This document shows, in pieces, positions 42,354 to 54,754 of a stretch of 64,000 bases of DNA. The notes under the pieces were generated by a model, which saw only the letters and a program-made list of their open reading frames with translations, did not search any database and was not told the origin of the DNA. Numbering within the stretch: the first letter of the stretch is position 1; each line of letters begins with the position of its first letter. This DNA is from Rhodamnia argentea (Eukaryota > Streptophyta > Magnoliopsida > Myrtales > Myrtaceae). The position numbers were made by a program, and so were the translations under genes. The stretch is taken from assembly GCF_020921035.1 (NCBI RefSeq), contig NC_063156.1:11730501-11794500 (forward strand), read 5' to 3'.

Positions 42354-44283
42354 AGTCGCTCCACTGTTGTCTACTGATTTTTGCTCATGTTTCCACGGGT
42401 GTCTGGAGGCCGTTGATCCTGCTGGGAGATAGGTCAGGCTGCAAATTCTTTAGTTCTCCCTTCGCATTAGCAGGTGTTGCTCTTGCCATATGAACTATTT
42501 ACGATATGATACCACAACAGGTTTGCTTAAGTGGCTCTCTTGAGTCAGTGTATAAGAAACAGGGTGAAGATGTGGATAGTAAGTGTGTAATTTGTTATGG
42601 CTTTTTAAGTTTTGCTCAATGCAATCTAATGGTTATGTAGTAGGATTGAGTGAACCCTGTGAATAGTGAATGTTTCACTTTTGTATTTCATTTACTAGAG
42701 CAGCGGGTTGTCGTGATCAAAACATGGATTTGGTCGAGAACTTGTAATGTCATTCTGTCGTTTTCACCTTTAGTTTATTTGAGATGCTATTTTGGGTCCA
42801 TTGGAGAGGTTTGTTTAAACTGTTAGGGCTTCCAGTTCAGATTATCATTTGCTGTTGAATTGTCTGTCCAAGGAAAATTGTAATTCCAGTCTTTAATTTG
42901 ATAGAACTCATTAATGTTTGAAAGGTCCGAATTGCACTGTCGAGGAAGGATTTGTTAGCTCTTCCATAATCGTATTGTTGAAACGGGTGAAGGAAAAACA
43001 ATTTTGCTACATGAAAAGAAAAAATGAATTGCAATGCTGGTCTCTCGTAGCAATGCTGCTCTGCCTTTAAGCCTCTTGGGTTTATAAAACATCAAACAGA
43101 TTCGAACCAGGTTTCTCAAGGGGAAAAAGGGTCATGAAGCTTCAAAATAAACTTTGATCCTAGCAAAGTAGTGTCATGTTTAAGGTTTCATTTGTTTTGC
43201 ATGAAATGAATGATTCGAAAAACATTTGCTTGTATCGCTTAAAAGAATTAATGAATGAATTTTGTCGTTCACGAAAAAATTCATACATAAATTGTTAAGA
43301 CAAATATGGTCGGTTCTCGGTTCTAAAAACTGGGAATCGGTTATAACAGAATCGGTTTCGGGTCTGGGTCTAGGTCTGGACTCGGCCTATCCAGCCCATG
43401 CTCACCCCTAGAAAAAATGAATTTCAATGCTGGTCTCTCGTAGCAATGCTGCTCTGCCTTTAAGCCTCTTGGGTTTATAAAACATCAAACAGATTCGAAC
43501 CAGGTTTCTCAAGGGCATGAAGCTTCAAAATAAACTTTGATCCTAGAAAAGTAGTGTCATGGTTAAGGTTTCATTTGTTTTGCATGAAATGAATGATTCG
43601 AAAAACATTTGCTTGTGTCGCTTAAAAGAATTAATGAATGAATTTTATCGTTCACGAAAAAGTTCATACATAAATTGTTATGAATAGTGAAAATGTTTTT
43701 TATTAACTAATTATTTTAAATAATAAGTGCGATTATTTTTTTAAAAATATTTTTTAAATTATTTATTTTTCGTGAAATAAAAAAAAAAGGGTGAGCAAAT
43801 CTTTACAATACCTTATTTTTCTTTGCGTCTGCATGTTGACGGTGCAAAGCAAACTTCGGATGCCTGCCTTATCTCGAAGGGGATCCACAGCATAAGAAAT
43901 GATAATAAATAAATGCTACATGACTAATCCCTCTGCCAATCGAAAATTCTTCCTTTTCTTGGCCATGTGACGATCTACTTGAAGGGGCCCATATTCTTGA
44001 TGCGTTCGCCTCGCCATTCCCTGCCAATTCCTCAAGGGAAGTAACTAAAAGGAGACGGAGATTTTGATGAGGTTAAGATCCATTATCGAAAAAACTTTAT
44101 ACAACAGTGATAGAGACGGCTATGTACCCAAAATTAGCAGAAGATACTAGAAAAAAAAAAATGGATGGGTTTCATTACTAAGCCCCACACATATGATTTA
44201 CACTCTAATCCAATGTGGTAAGATGCTTGAAGATGTGCTGATTCATATCATATATTATACAAAATTCAGCATCCCATTAAGCA
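42354..44283. other. Convergent intergenic region, PP2A and LPPD 3' ends
   Basis: PP2A (plus) and LPPD (minus) end tail to tail. The first 500 bp are probably PP2A 3' UTR. The rest holds the duplicated segment at 43021-43680 and plain AT-rich DNA. Confidence 0.6.
43021..43680. repeat. Direct duplication (about 270 bp) split by a GGTTC-rich remnant
   Basis: Copies at 43021-43297 and 43414-43680 are near identical (for example GCAATGCTGGTCTCTCGTAG). The second lacks about 10 bp near its middle. The 116-bp spacer is GGTTCTC/GGGTCTGG-rich and ends CCATGCTCACCCCTAG, the right-end signature of the element at 54121-54754. Confidence 0.85.
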
Positions 44284-47200
44284 TTACAACCCCAGCCGAG
44301 AGAAGAGAGAAGGAACCAGATCCACAACAGACCAGGCAAGGCCTGCGTATTGAAGGAACCTAATCCCTGTATCCACGTCGAATGATTGCTGGCGGCCATA
44401 AAAGAATAGCTTTTGCAAATAACCGGATTGCTTGATCTCGTCCGACTTTTTGAGAGCGACCGATCCACTTAGAGCTGGGATGTAGCTAGTCGATCTGATT
44501 GGTATGCTCAGCGTGTTGGAGACCATGGGAAGTGTCCATTTGGCGAGAGTTTTGCTGCAGACCTTCACCAATAGTATTGTTGGTATTCCCACGAGCATTC
44601 TTCCCAGAAATGCCACAAGTGGTAGTTGTGGCGTAAAAATCCTCGGAACAGCTTCATGGTGGAATTGACTATAGGTCTGTTGGACACCAGCAACCTGCAT
44701 CATACCATTTCTTTAGCTCGTGTACCACAAGAAATATGACTTGGAGCTTGAAAATTGACATCTCAATCCTGGTAATAAACTATACAATCTAGAATATTGT
44801 CCCATGTCATCAAACATAGGAGATAGAAAAATAGGACAAACAAATAGACAAGAGAGGTCTACAAGGACAGATACATGGGCGATTCTTTTCTCTTACTGAA
44901 CATGAATTGCGCAAATGACAACCATACTTGTTTGGGCTTGTCAAAGCGTGCTGTCTTCGTTTTATTTTATTCTATTTCTTTTGACAATAGGCAAGCAGGG
45001 TCGGGTAAGGTAGGAAAAGTACATACATGAGGAAACTCTATTCATATTGATTTTGTCTCTTACCCTGTGCACTTAGGTTCTGCTTTCTATGAGGATACTG
45101 TATTTGCCATGGTAAAAGTAAACAGAAAAGGTACTTTTCCAAAACCAAACAAATTGCGAACTTTTTCATTGCGAGTTTCTGCACACCATCCTCAGCCAAG
45201 TGAATAAGCCTATAATGACCCATCAATATTTTCAGGTACTCCTTGGGTGTCAGCTGGGTAGTTAATCTACAGCTGCAGCTTGACATACTCTGAAGTAGAT
45301 TTTCGACAAAATGAATGCCCAGTTATGGAAGCTACAACAAAGGGCAATATCCATTAATATCCACCAAAAACGGGGGGTTGTTGGAAGCACGACTTCCCTG
45401 TCCCCTGAATTTCTATTTATGCAGGTTAACTCTTAAGAACATATGCATGAGGAATCAGAGATTTAAGAATGGCTGACTTCTAAATAAAGAACATCCCCTT
45501 TGTTGGAAGCACGACTTCCCTGTCCTCCGAATTTCAATTTATGCAGGTTAACTCTTAAGAACATATGCATGAGGAATCAGCGATTTAAGAATGGCTGACT
45601 TCTAAAGAAAGAACATCCCCTTACCTTCATTGACCACAAGTGGGGATACATTTCTTATGGAGTGTCGAGCCAAAAGCTCTCCAATGGTCTAACATACGTC
45701 ATTTAGTTTAGACCAACATTATGACAGTCCCAAATTTCAATCTGGCTACCTCATCTTACGTTTGACTGATACTGGCAAGGCCATAATCTTCAATACCAAA
45801 CATCACATATAAACTATAATGTCTTTCGCACGCACAAGTCACACCCAAGGTGCAGCAATCTGAATCCAAGTAATATTGATGTCCACATCATGCAGGAAAG
45901 TTGGCGTTCTAGTGCAGCAACTACCAACTACCATAGATTAGCACAACTTGAAACAAAACTGAAGCAGCATTTCAATCTTAAATAACGATGAAGACTTACA
46001 ATTCCCAGGGTAACACCACTGAAGGCTGTGTGGTACTCAAAACTTGGAGTTGGAAGTTCAGGAGTTGGATAAGCAAAAAGCAACAAGAAGCTGAGGGTTG
46101 TCCAGAAATAAGTTACTGCAAAGCCAAGACGACAGACATAAGGAGCATTAGACCATGAAATCCCTGCTTAACATGTGATTTCAAGTTGCTCGCTTGTAAG
46201 GCATTTGCATATTCAACCATGATCTTTAATACAAAGAGTGAGAGATCACAATTGGTCTTTCCCACTAAAATTTTTGTCCAACAATCACTACTACAAAGGG
46301 CAGATCACCAGTTGGTCTCTCCCCTACCTAAGTCACTGTCACTTAACCACCACCTTGCTTAAAGCCACATTCCTGTGAAAGTTTTCGTTTCTTTAAATCT
46401 GTAGTTCCTCTCCACAAGCCATCATCCTAACATCATTTTTCAGGAGCAGTGAATTAAAAGTTTTTACCTTAAACATAAGCATAACGATGGCGGAGGTTCT
46501 TCAATTAGAGATGCAGATAACGAATGTAAACTATCAACCAAGAATCCTTGCGCTGGCTCCGAACAATCTTTCCATGAGAGTATGTGCAACAGATATAACA
46601 TTGAAATTTCTGGAGTACTGTCCCAATATTCCTCTTCAGCATTTGTCAATCCTCGACCAGTCATTACCATCACAAATAATACTTAAACAAAGCAACAAAA
46701 TCCTCACCTATAATAATATGCTCAACGCATACAAGTTACTTCCAAGATTTGGTCATGGAAAGCATGCTATTTTAAGTGGATAACAGATATGAAGCCATGC
46801 GCAGGTTTGAATTGATAAAAGTAAGAAAATGAATGACGCACCATTCTGTCCTGAGACTATAAAGTTGTCGACATAATCGTGGACTGTTAGCCAAAATACA
46901 AGGATCACCAAACCCATAATGAGGCCGCCTAAGATATCGATCAAACTGTGCATGCCAAGGTAAATTCTTCCTACCATGGAAAAACCAGCTGTCAATCCAA
47001 TTGCAACACAAATAACAAGGCTTTTAATAAGCATCCACAATTATGTTTTATTCATTGTGCAATGTCATAATCAATTAATAACAAAAGATCACAACTGTAA
47101 ATGGGTGGGGAAATGAACTGGTTGACATCATTTCTTTGACCACTATACTATTTCTACCGAGGAAGAACCATCAACCAATTTTTCCTGCTCTCTTGATTGT

Positions 47201-49241
47201 CAAAATTTTTGGTTTCAGTTTGTTAATAGAGGAAAAGAAGACATAAATGTGGGATGAATTGGGAGCAGTTATTTGGAAGGAGCCTTTCCCAAATCTTTTG
47301 CGAGAGCTTTAGCAGTGAGTTAAGTGGGAAGCTGCAAGATAAGAAAGAGATTGACGTTGTTTTACATCTTTAACCTTATCTGTTGTTCATGTTTTCAAAT
47401 TAGAAGGAGATAATCTAGGAAGCCAAAAGCGAGACCAACTCCCCAACCTTTCCTCGAATTGATAGATAGTGATGATGCAACATACCCAAGCCAATGAGAC
47501 CAACAAGGAAACAAACGACGGCAAAACCAGCATATGCTGTTAAGGCATCTCTGCTTTGGATATAAGACAGGACATAGAGCAATAGATATCTGCAAAGCCA
47601 CCGCAGAAGAGATGAGAGTCAGTGTATGCACAATATGCATTGATACAGCTATATCTGTACTTCAGAGGAAAAAGACAAACAATGTGAGATCACTTTTCAT
47701 GGCTTGGTCCACCATAGGCAATCTACCAACCGATGTTCACTTAAAAAGGGAAAAAAAAGTACAATCATACTGCAGTGTACCGTCATGTCCCCAGAGTATT
47801 ATTAGTAAATAAAACACGAGCGGGTGGATTGGAGATGATGAGTGTCAGTTATAATTGGTAGAAGGAAAATTACTATGTGGTGGTTTACTTTAGGTCTATT
47901 TCCTATTATACCACTGTCATGTGAGTGGGGAAGTTGTAAGAGCAGATACAAGCTCATTTCTTTTGCTATTTTCCTTAACAAATGAAATACAGAATAATAT
48001 TCTCTCTCAAATCACTATGTCTTCTTCTTCTTCTTCTAATCTGTTCTCTTCTCATCTAAATCTAAATTCTTCTTGCAACCTCAATTCTCTTCTCATCCCC
48101 CTCTATATTTTCTTAATGGCCACTGAGTATTTAACTTGAAAGCTTCACATAAACATGAATGAATGCCTCATGACTATTGCTGGCATGACTGCATCAAACA
48201 GGTTATGATTCCCTACAAACAACTTCAGCAATTTTTGTTCCATGGCAGCACCCCTCTAGAAAGATGGAATACCAGAATGTCCACTTCTAGTCAACAAATG
48301 AATCATAAGACAATTCCATGCGCAAAAACCTAACGAGGATTCTTGTGAAAAGAGATGACAATGCCATACCCAGATAAGCAAACTGTGTTTAGAGTATGAG
48401 AAGAAGGCAGTCCATACTCCATTGCATTCTCTTCTTCATCCTTCGTTGCCGTTACTCTCCTAACAGGGGGGCAACTTGGCCTTGGGGCTGACACCACATC
48501 CTATGCAGCACGAACAAGAGCTCAGCAAAGAAAGACAGTCGCATCGCACGTGCCCCACATTTTTCTTTTCTTTCGTCATCAAACATCGACAATGTAATGT
48601 AATCAAGTAGTGGAAAAAAAGAGTACCTTGACGCAGTTGCCCATGTAATCACAGAAAGCCATTAAAAGGGTCATCTGCCTCGCCAATTTGCCATGACCAC
48701 TCTTCAAAAAGGAAATATCCAAAAGCAAAGCCATCATCAATGTACATGTAATGCAGCCACTAAAATTAACCCATAGATATCCAGAGAGAACCATTTCTGT
48801 AGCTATGTATCAAATTTCCAGAAAGAGAGAGTACCCAGAAAAGCAAAGGCAGAAAAGCAGTGTAAAAAGGCACAGAGACGACACAGGACAACCCAGAGAA
48901 CAAAGCATCCAACACCCTGTGCTGGAACCTCTGCAAGAAAATAAAAGTAACAAGAAAATAAAGTTCGATTAAGCAACCTCAATTCTCATTCATCAACTGG
49001 TTATTCAACACATATATCATACAATTCTCTCTCTCTGTCTCTCTCTTTTTTTTTCTTTTTCTTTTCCATGTTCCCAGACCTGGATCTGGAGGATGAGAGG
49101 AGTTCCCACAACCACCTGGTGGGCAACCCAAGGTTGGAGCAGAGATCTGAGAGCTCCCGTCACATTGCAGTATGACGATACCAAGATCCAACACACGATC
49201 CCACAGAGACTCCCAGCTTGCCAAAGGGCCATGCTCTCCAT
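44284..49241 (-). CDS. LPPD: Long-chain-base-1-phosphate phosphatase (LPP delta)
   Basis: ER membrane PAP2-family enzyme that dephosphorylates sphingoid long-chain base 1-phosphates, a step linked to ABA and drought signalling. Exons in transcript order: 49080-49241, 48835-48930, 48627-48701, 48370-48500, 47486-47589, 46842-46970, 46000-46115, 44284-44694. All junctions are GT-AG and in phase, for 1224 nt and 407 aa (Arabidopsis LPPD is about 416). Phosphatase motifs are intact: C1 K-x6-RP (K111, R118-P119), C2 PSSH (143-146) and C3 GR-x5-H-x3-D (190-201, with Gly where many members have Ser). The N-terminus (MESMALWQAG) matches the Arabidopsis start. Several hydrophobic segments surround the motifs and the C-terminal half, which ends WSVVDLVPSLFSRLGL. 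It is convergent with PP2A. Confidence 0.95.
45377..45622. repeat. Tandem duplication in LPPD intron 7, unit 125 bp
   Basis: Two near-identical copies start GTTGGAAGCACGACTTCCCT at 45377 and 45502. Few substitutions separate them, so the duplication is recent. Confidence 0.9.

Positions 49242-49244
<3 letters not shown>

Positions 49245-49301
<57 letters not shown>
49245..49301. repeat. Compound (CT)n(CA)n microsatellite in LPPD 5' UTR
   Basis: It lies directly upstream of the LPPD ATG; in the mRNA it is (TG)n(AG)n ending a few bases before the start codon. Length changes would alter leader length but not the protein. Confidence 0.95.
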
Positions 49302-49303
<2 letters not shown>

Positions 49304-49532
49304 TATCTGTGGCTGATTTCCCTCTTCCGGAAGAAGGGAGAGAGAGAGAGACCCAAAGTCTGAAAATCGTTTGGGGGAGTCGTTCTTGGACTCTTGGCGA
49401 CAGAGAGACACAGAGAAAAACGCGTCTCCCTAGACAAAAATTCCCTCGTTGAATGTTCTTGCTTTGGAGTTTGGAATGGTCAGATGGTTTTCCAATTTTT
49501 TTTCATTTTTTTTTTGGAATTCTTGCTACTCT

Positions 49533-49573
49533 GTCTTCTTCTTCTTCTTCTTCTTCTTCTTCTTCTTCTTCTT
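49533..49573. repeat. (CTT)n microsatellite upstream of LPPD
   Basis: About 13 CTT units, which read (GAA)n in the LPPD direction, some 290 bp upstream of the ATG. It falls in the promoter or leader. Confidence 0.9.
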
Positions 49574-49886
49574 TTTTTAACTACGGAAATTACACGGCTG
49601 GCTAGCAACTGGTGGGAGAAAAGCCAGCCACAAGAATCGGGACTTTTCCACTTTCTCTCCCGTGATATGCAAAGCCCCCCTCATCTCAAGAACCATCCAA
49701 AAAAAAAAAAAAAAAACACACAAAAGGAATTAATTTAATGTAACACCTAACTTATTTAAAATATAGTATTTGATGTACGTGGAGCTGCCACGTGGATGAT
49801 CGACTAATAATAGATGCTTCGCACATATTAAAAAAAAAAGAAAGAAATTAGATATTTCCGACCTCCTATTGAAAATTTTCGAGCAT

Positions 49887-49937
49887 AGATTAGATATCTC
49901 AACTTTCGACAAAAAAAAAAAAAAGATTAGATATCTC
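49887..49937 (+). mobile_element. Micro-retroposon insertion with 14-bp TSD
   Basis: A 23-bp insert (49901-49923), AACTTTCGAC plus an A-run, lies between perfect repeats AGATTAGATATCTC at 49887-49900 and 49924-49937. Confidence 0.6.
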
Positions 49938-51839
49938 GTCGACTTACTTATCTTTCTAAATATCATTACCACGAGATAGGGTCGAAAATAGTTAAATGGC
50001 TCATAAATGTCCCACCGGTAGAGTTGGCCGAAATAAGTTTTATGAATAGATCGGTCATGAGATATTTTGGGTATCGAGTAAGAAAAGGAAATTTCGGTGA
50101 GATGGAGTCGGGCTCCCACGAATTCGGCCGGGGAATAATTTGGTGATAATATCACTTAAAATGGCAAGATAGTAACTGATAAGAACAATCGGTTCTTCTT
50201 ATAGGAAGGCCCAAACATTTTATATTAAAAATCCGTAAATATTATTTTTAGTCATTGGAATCGAAAGTTAATAGCTTAATTCGGGTTTGTGTTCTCTTAC
50301 TCTTCCCAATCCTTGCCACGTGTTTGCAGTCCTCGGAATTTGTTTAGTTTGTGCTGAGTATAGAAACTATCGAGGGAAAATCAACCGAAATTAAGATTAA
50401 AAAAAATTAAAGTAATATTTGGGAACCAACAAATTTATAATTCACACAGACGGAATTGAGTTATCAGTCGTATTATGATAAAAATATTTCATCTAGTTTT
50501 GCTACTTGAGGCGAGTAAGGCGGACCGATTGGTTCGGGGTGTTTGGTTCTGAAGGGCGCTTGTCAAATTTTCGGTTCCCAAAATTAGAACCGGTGACCGG
50601 GAGTCCGATTCCCGGCTCCACGGATTGATCGGGCTGCCCAACGGGACCAGCAATTTTGGGATTAGAATTCAACCCTCATGATTGTGTAAATCATAATTAT
50701 CGAGAATTTAAAAACCCTACACCTTTTCAAACCTTAGTTAGGAGAAAAATATAACAACACAAACATGAAAAATACTCATTGAAAAGTGTGACATGTATGC
50801 TCGTATATAAAGGGTTTATCAGTTCAACCGGATCGGTCGGTCCGATCCCCGATTTCAAAAACCTAGAAATCGAGATCATTGGTTTGATTCCCGATTCCGG
50901 GGAGGAACCGGACCGAACTGTGAATTCATCAACCCGATTCGTTAGAATAGTCTTCTTTATGTTCAAGGTTCCTTTATATCCGTGCCGGATATCATACCGA
51001 TTAAAAAACCCCGAATAGAAAGTAACGCATTTTCTATTATGTAATCACATATGAGCTCAAGTGACATAATTTACATTTTAATACGGATTATTTTTTTCAG
51101 TTATCTTTTACGTTATTATAGACAAAAAAAAAAAAAGAATTTATTGTAACTTACAAGTTACACACTCCCATCGTGTGTGCGTGCGTGCGCGTTAGTAATA
51201 TTATTAAAATAACTCATAAATGAACAACGAAAGGAAAAAAAAAAAAAAAATAGCACCAGCCGCAGAACCCAGGTCTTTGATTTTGTCCATTTTTTGCTCT
51301 TAAATCCCTTAAAAGTACGAACATACATTAAAACAAGAAAATCTTGTACATGGCAGAGAAATTAGGTATACGTCTAAGGGTGCTACGTTGACGTGGTCTT
51401 CGGATCGGATAATCGACACCATTTGAAGTGAATATAGTGAGCTTAATTAGATTTGTTAACGGATACGGACCCAACCTTCCCGCGAATGTTGAGTTATTTT
51501 AATAAATGCAAATTTTCGGGTGGATTTAGTTCAGTATTTGAAAATGGGTTTCGGAGAAATGAAAATGTCTTCAAGCTAAAGGGGTTTGGGAAAACGCTAA
51601 ATGCGTTTGGTGAAAACTCATTTGAAAATGGGCTTTGGATTAAATGATGTTCGATAAAAATAACTTTGCAAAGGGGCATTGAATGCAATTTTCTATTATA
51701 GCCTCATCAATTGCTTGGCCCGGGAGAAGAAAATTTAGCTCTGACGAAACACGATCAAGCAGCTTCGTATTTCCACTGCATCTCAAGAAGAGCAACCAAA
51801 GAATCGACAATCATTTTCTCGAAGCCACGGCAGCAACGC
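49938..51839. other. Intergenic repeat DNA
   Basis: About 50510-51010 contains two blocks of GATCGG, GGTTCGG and CCGATTCCCGG words, the same composition as the 54.1-kb element. Several A-runs (51125 and 51235) lack target duplications. No gene is recognised. Confidence 0.35.
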
Positions 51840-52290
51840 AAATAGATCTATTGTACAATCTATGTGGCTATGGGCCCAAGAAAAAAACACGTTCACTCCT
51901 CCGAGGCTGTCAGCAAGACACCAGGATCTCGAAGCTGTTTAGGCCATCCAGCTCCGCCTCGAGCTTTGGCGTGCTCCTCCGACCGCTCTATGCCAGCGGC
52001 GGCTTCACTCTACGGCACTTGGTTGTGCTATTGGGGGCGTATTTGTCTCTTGGAGCGTTCCGTCAGCCTGAACGCCCCCACGCCGAGGGTCACGCCACCC
52101 AAGCGAGGGCTGCCTGAGGTAGGGCGGCCTCAGGCGACGCCTAGGTTCGCACAAACCAGGAGCTGTCACTTCGCACGACCCGAGCATTGTGGGCTCGTTC
52201 GCCTATGCTGCCAGCCCTTGCCTAGGCAACCGATCCCTCGCTGTCCTCTCACTGTCCCTCAGTTGGCCCTTGTCTGAAACACCAAATCGA
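51840..52290. repeat. GC-rich repeat core
   Basis: GC-rich, with CCGAGG, GCGAGGGC and GGCGACGCC words, like the cores of the foldback elements at 12.9, 19.9, 56.5 and 59.8-60.5 kb. Open frames on both strands reflect this composition. No convincing inverted arms were found, so it may be a damaged member. Confidence 0.4.
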
Positions 52291-52799
52291 CAAAGAAGCT
52301 AAACAGTAATAAAGAAGGGTAAAATCGAAAAAATAGGAAATAAATGACGATAGTTTTGAAACCAAAAAAAAAAAAAAATCTTTCAACATTTGGCCAAATA
52401 CTAGCATTGGGCTTTCAGCTTTTCCAAGGCCAGCATTTGGCCAAATGCTGACAAATGCTGACCTAAAATTGAACCGAATACTTTAACATTCTTCCAAGGC
52501 TCTTTGAGGGCTAAAAGCTCCTTGAGAAAGCTGAACCAAACCTACTTGAAGTATGGATTGAAAGGGAAGCCTGAGATATCGCGCGCATTGTTGTATTTAC
52601 TTAAAAGAGGATCCAAAATTGAACTTGATCAAAATAAAGTCCTGAAATTGTCAATTTAGTCTTAAATAAGGTCCTGAGCTCATCGGTCAGACCAAATCTT
52701 TGCCTACCAACGAGCCAATGCATCTCTCACGTGTATCTTTCGTGCATCTCTCTCAACTGCATCTTTTGGGAGACGCACGTGAGACGCATATGCTCGCTG

Positions 52800-53160
52800 C
52801 CCCTGTATTTGGAAAACTCAAAGCTCATGAAGAGGAGCACCCCAAGGAAGGCATACCCAAGGCCTGACCCATGGGACGCGTCGTACACACGCCGGGCCTA
52901 CCATCTGTGCTTCGGGGTCACCAGGTGGTATGCGGCCGCCACTGCGAAGAAGACCCAGTAGTGCAGCCGGCTAGGCCGGGATCACGAAGGAGGCCGACAT
53001 GAAGATGACCGGGAAGTTAACGAGGATCGGATCCCAGGGCACGTCCACATGCTCCCCCCTTCAGCAGCTTGTCCTTGTTGCATACGTTCTCCACCGACGT
53101 CAGGGCACGCCAAGCGATTCCAAGTTTGACGGAGCTGGAGAGGAGCGAGCCGAAGATCTA
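52800..53160 (-). pseudogene. Decayed fragment of a GC-rich membrane-protein gene
   Basis: On the minus strand two frames carry protein-like sequence: VDVPWDPILVNFPVIFMSAS, then after a frameshift near 52975 RLHYWVFFAVAAAYHLVTPK, a stop, and GSGLGYAFLGVLLFMSFEF. The segments are hydrophobic, in order and without introns, which suggests a retrocopy or transposon-carried fragment of a multi-span membrane protein. I do not recognise the family. It is clearly disabled. Confidence 0.4.
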
Positions 53161-54120
53161 GGACGCACGCCAAAAGTTAGACATGTAAAGATAACTGGTT
53201 CTGCTCTGCAGCATTCCTCTCGTCGTGATTGCCGAAGGGGCTATTTCGTTGATCACGTTTAAAATGTCGAGTCAAGGGCAGATCGCCCATGCAGCAGTTG
53301 GAAATGTTGTGAATCAGACAGTCGGGGCCATTAGAACGGTAAGCAGCGGAGAGAATTACAAACCTGAAAAAAAAATCCTATGATTTGTAAACACGAACAA
53401 TCTTTTAGAAAATTAGTAAATTAACCATCAAACTTCCGGCCGTTGCTCAAAGAATAAAAGTTGCTCTAAGGATAACATGTTGATCTTTCTCAAGAGTTCA
53501 CATCGACGGGAAGGTCTAGCACCTCGATGTAAGTTCTTCGCCAATTGGAGATGAAAAAGAGGACCCGGAATTTTGTGAGCATTGCAGAGTTGAATTTGTT
53601 GGTTCTCGGATATTTCAAATTAACGGATCCAAAATCTTTTTCAAAAAACCAAAAAACGTTATCATTGAATTTATTTCGAGTTATGAATCGGTTATAGAAC
53701 CAATGGACGATGCTTGGTTACAATTTCAAAACCGTTATTATATGTTTCCTCTAGTTTTTGTTGTTTTTGATGTTGCACATAATTCTTCCGAAAGGAAGAA
53801 AATATGATCCGAGAACTTGATCCGCCAACTATATGAAATGTTAGCAAAATGATTTCTCCTTCTTTTCTATGCGAAGATCTTTCTTCTCTTATGAAATTTC
53901 TACTCAGCTTGAGAGGTGGAATAGAATAACCCGATTGAAGCGTAATAGTCATACGTCCGTAATGCACTATATGTCCCGAAAGGGAAAAGTTGGTAATTTG
54001 CTCCCTATGATTCCTCAATCTCCTCACGTGCCGGTTCATTTAGATTGGGCCATAGCTAGGTGGTAGACTGAAGACCTAAATATTTATTGATTCCATTCGG
54101 TTTAGTCAAATATAGTATAG
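53161..54120. other. Intergenic DNA without recognised gene
   Basis: The minus-strand frame 53692-54039 and plus-strand frame 53869-54066 overlap and show no domain. No boundaries of a mobile element were found. Confidence 0.4.
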
Positions 54121-54754
54121 TTAGGAGTGAGTGGTTCCAAGTTCTTTATAGGTTCCACCTAGAATTTGAAACCTATCCGTCGGAACAGGTTCTTTATTTT
54201 TTGAAACTTGGAGCCTACCCGTCGTACCTTGGAACCTGGAACCTATCTTGTCACAAGTTCTAGGGTCGGTTCCGGAATATCCGAAAACCTATTAATTTCT
54301 TTTATTTTATTTTATTTTTTCATTTTTAGTTAAGCAAAATAAGAGTGAACTCTACAACATCTAAGAAAAAGTAGAGATAAAGTGATTTTAGGTTCTGTAC
54401 ATGTTACATTTGGAACTTGAAACCAATCCATTGGAACACATTTATCATTTTTTGAAACCCGAAACCTAAAAATTTGTTTGGTTTCGGATTATACACTTAT
54501 CATCGGACGCCATAGAACATTATAAGATCGTGCAAAAACATATACTAAGAAAAATATAAAAATTTATTTCATGATCTAGGGTCCAAGTTCCAGGTTCTAG
54601 GTAGTGGAACCTGGAACCTACCCATTGGAACAGATTCCTCAATTTTTGGAACTTGGAACCTATCCCGCATACATTGGAACCTAAAATCAGACCGGATCCT
54701 ACAAGTTCCGGTTCTAGATTCTCGATTCTACCCTGGAACCATGCTCACCCCTAA
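54121..54754. mobile_element. GGTTCC-rich TIR element, 634 bp
   Basis: Starts TTAGGAGTGAGTGGTTCC and ends GGAACCATGCTCACCCCTAA, an imperfect inverted pair. The interior repeats GGAACCTGGAACCTA and TTTTTGGAACTTGGAACC words. A right-end remnant of the same family lies at about 43330-43411. The target duplication is unclear and no coding frame is present. Confidence 0.55.

Noticed and set aside
49093-49452. Overlapping long frames on both strands near the LPPD start
   Set aside because: Produced by the CT/CA microsatellite and the antisense of LPPD exon 1.
52362-52380. A-run that might be another micro-retroposon
   Set aside because: No flanking direct repeat was found. The same holds for A-runs near 2056, 2950, 3545, 29040, 44150 and 51125.
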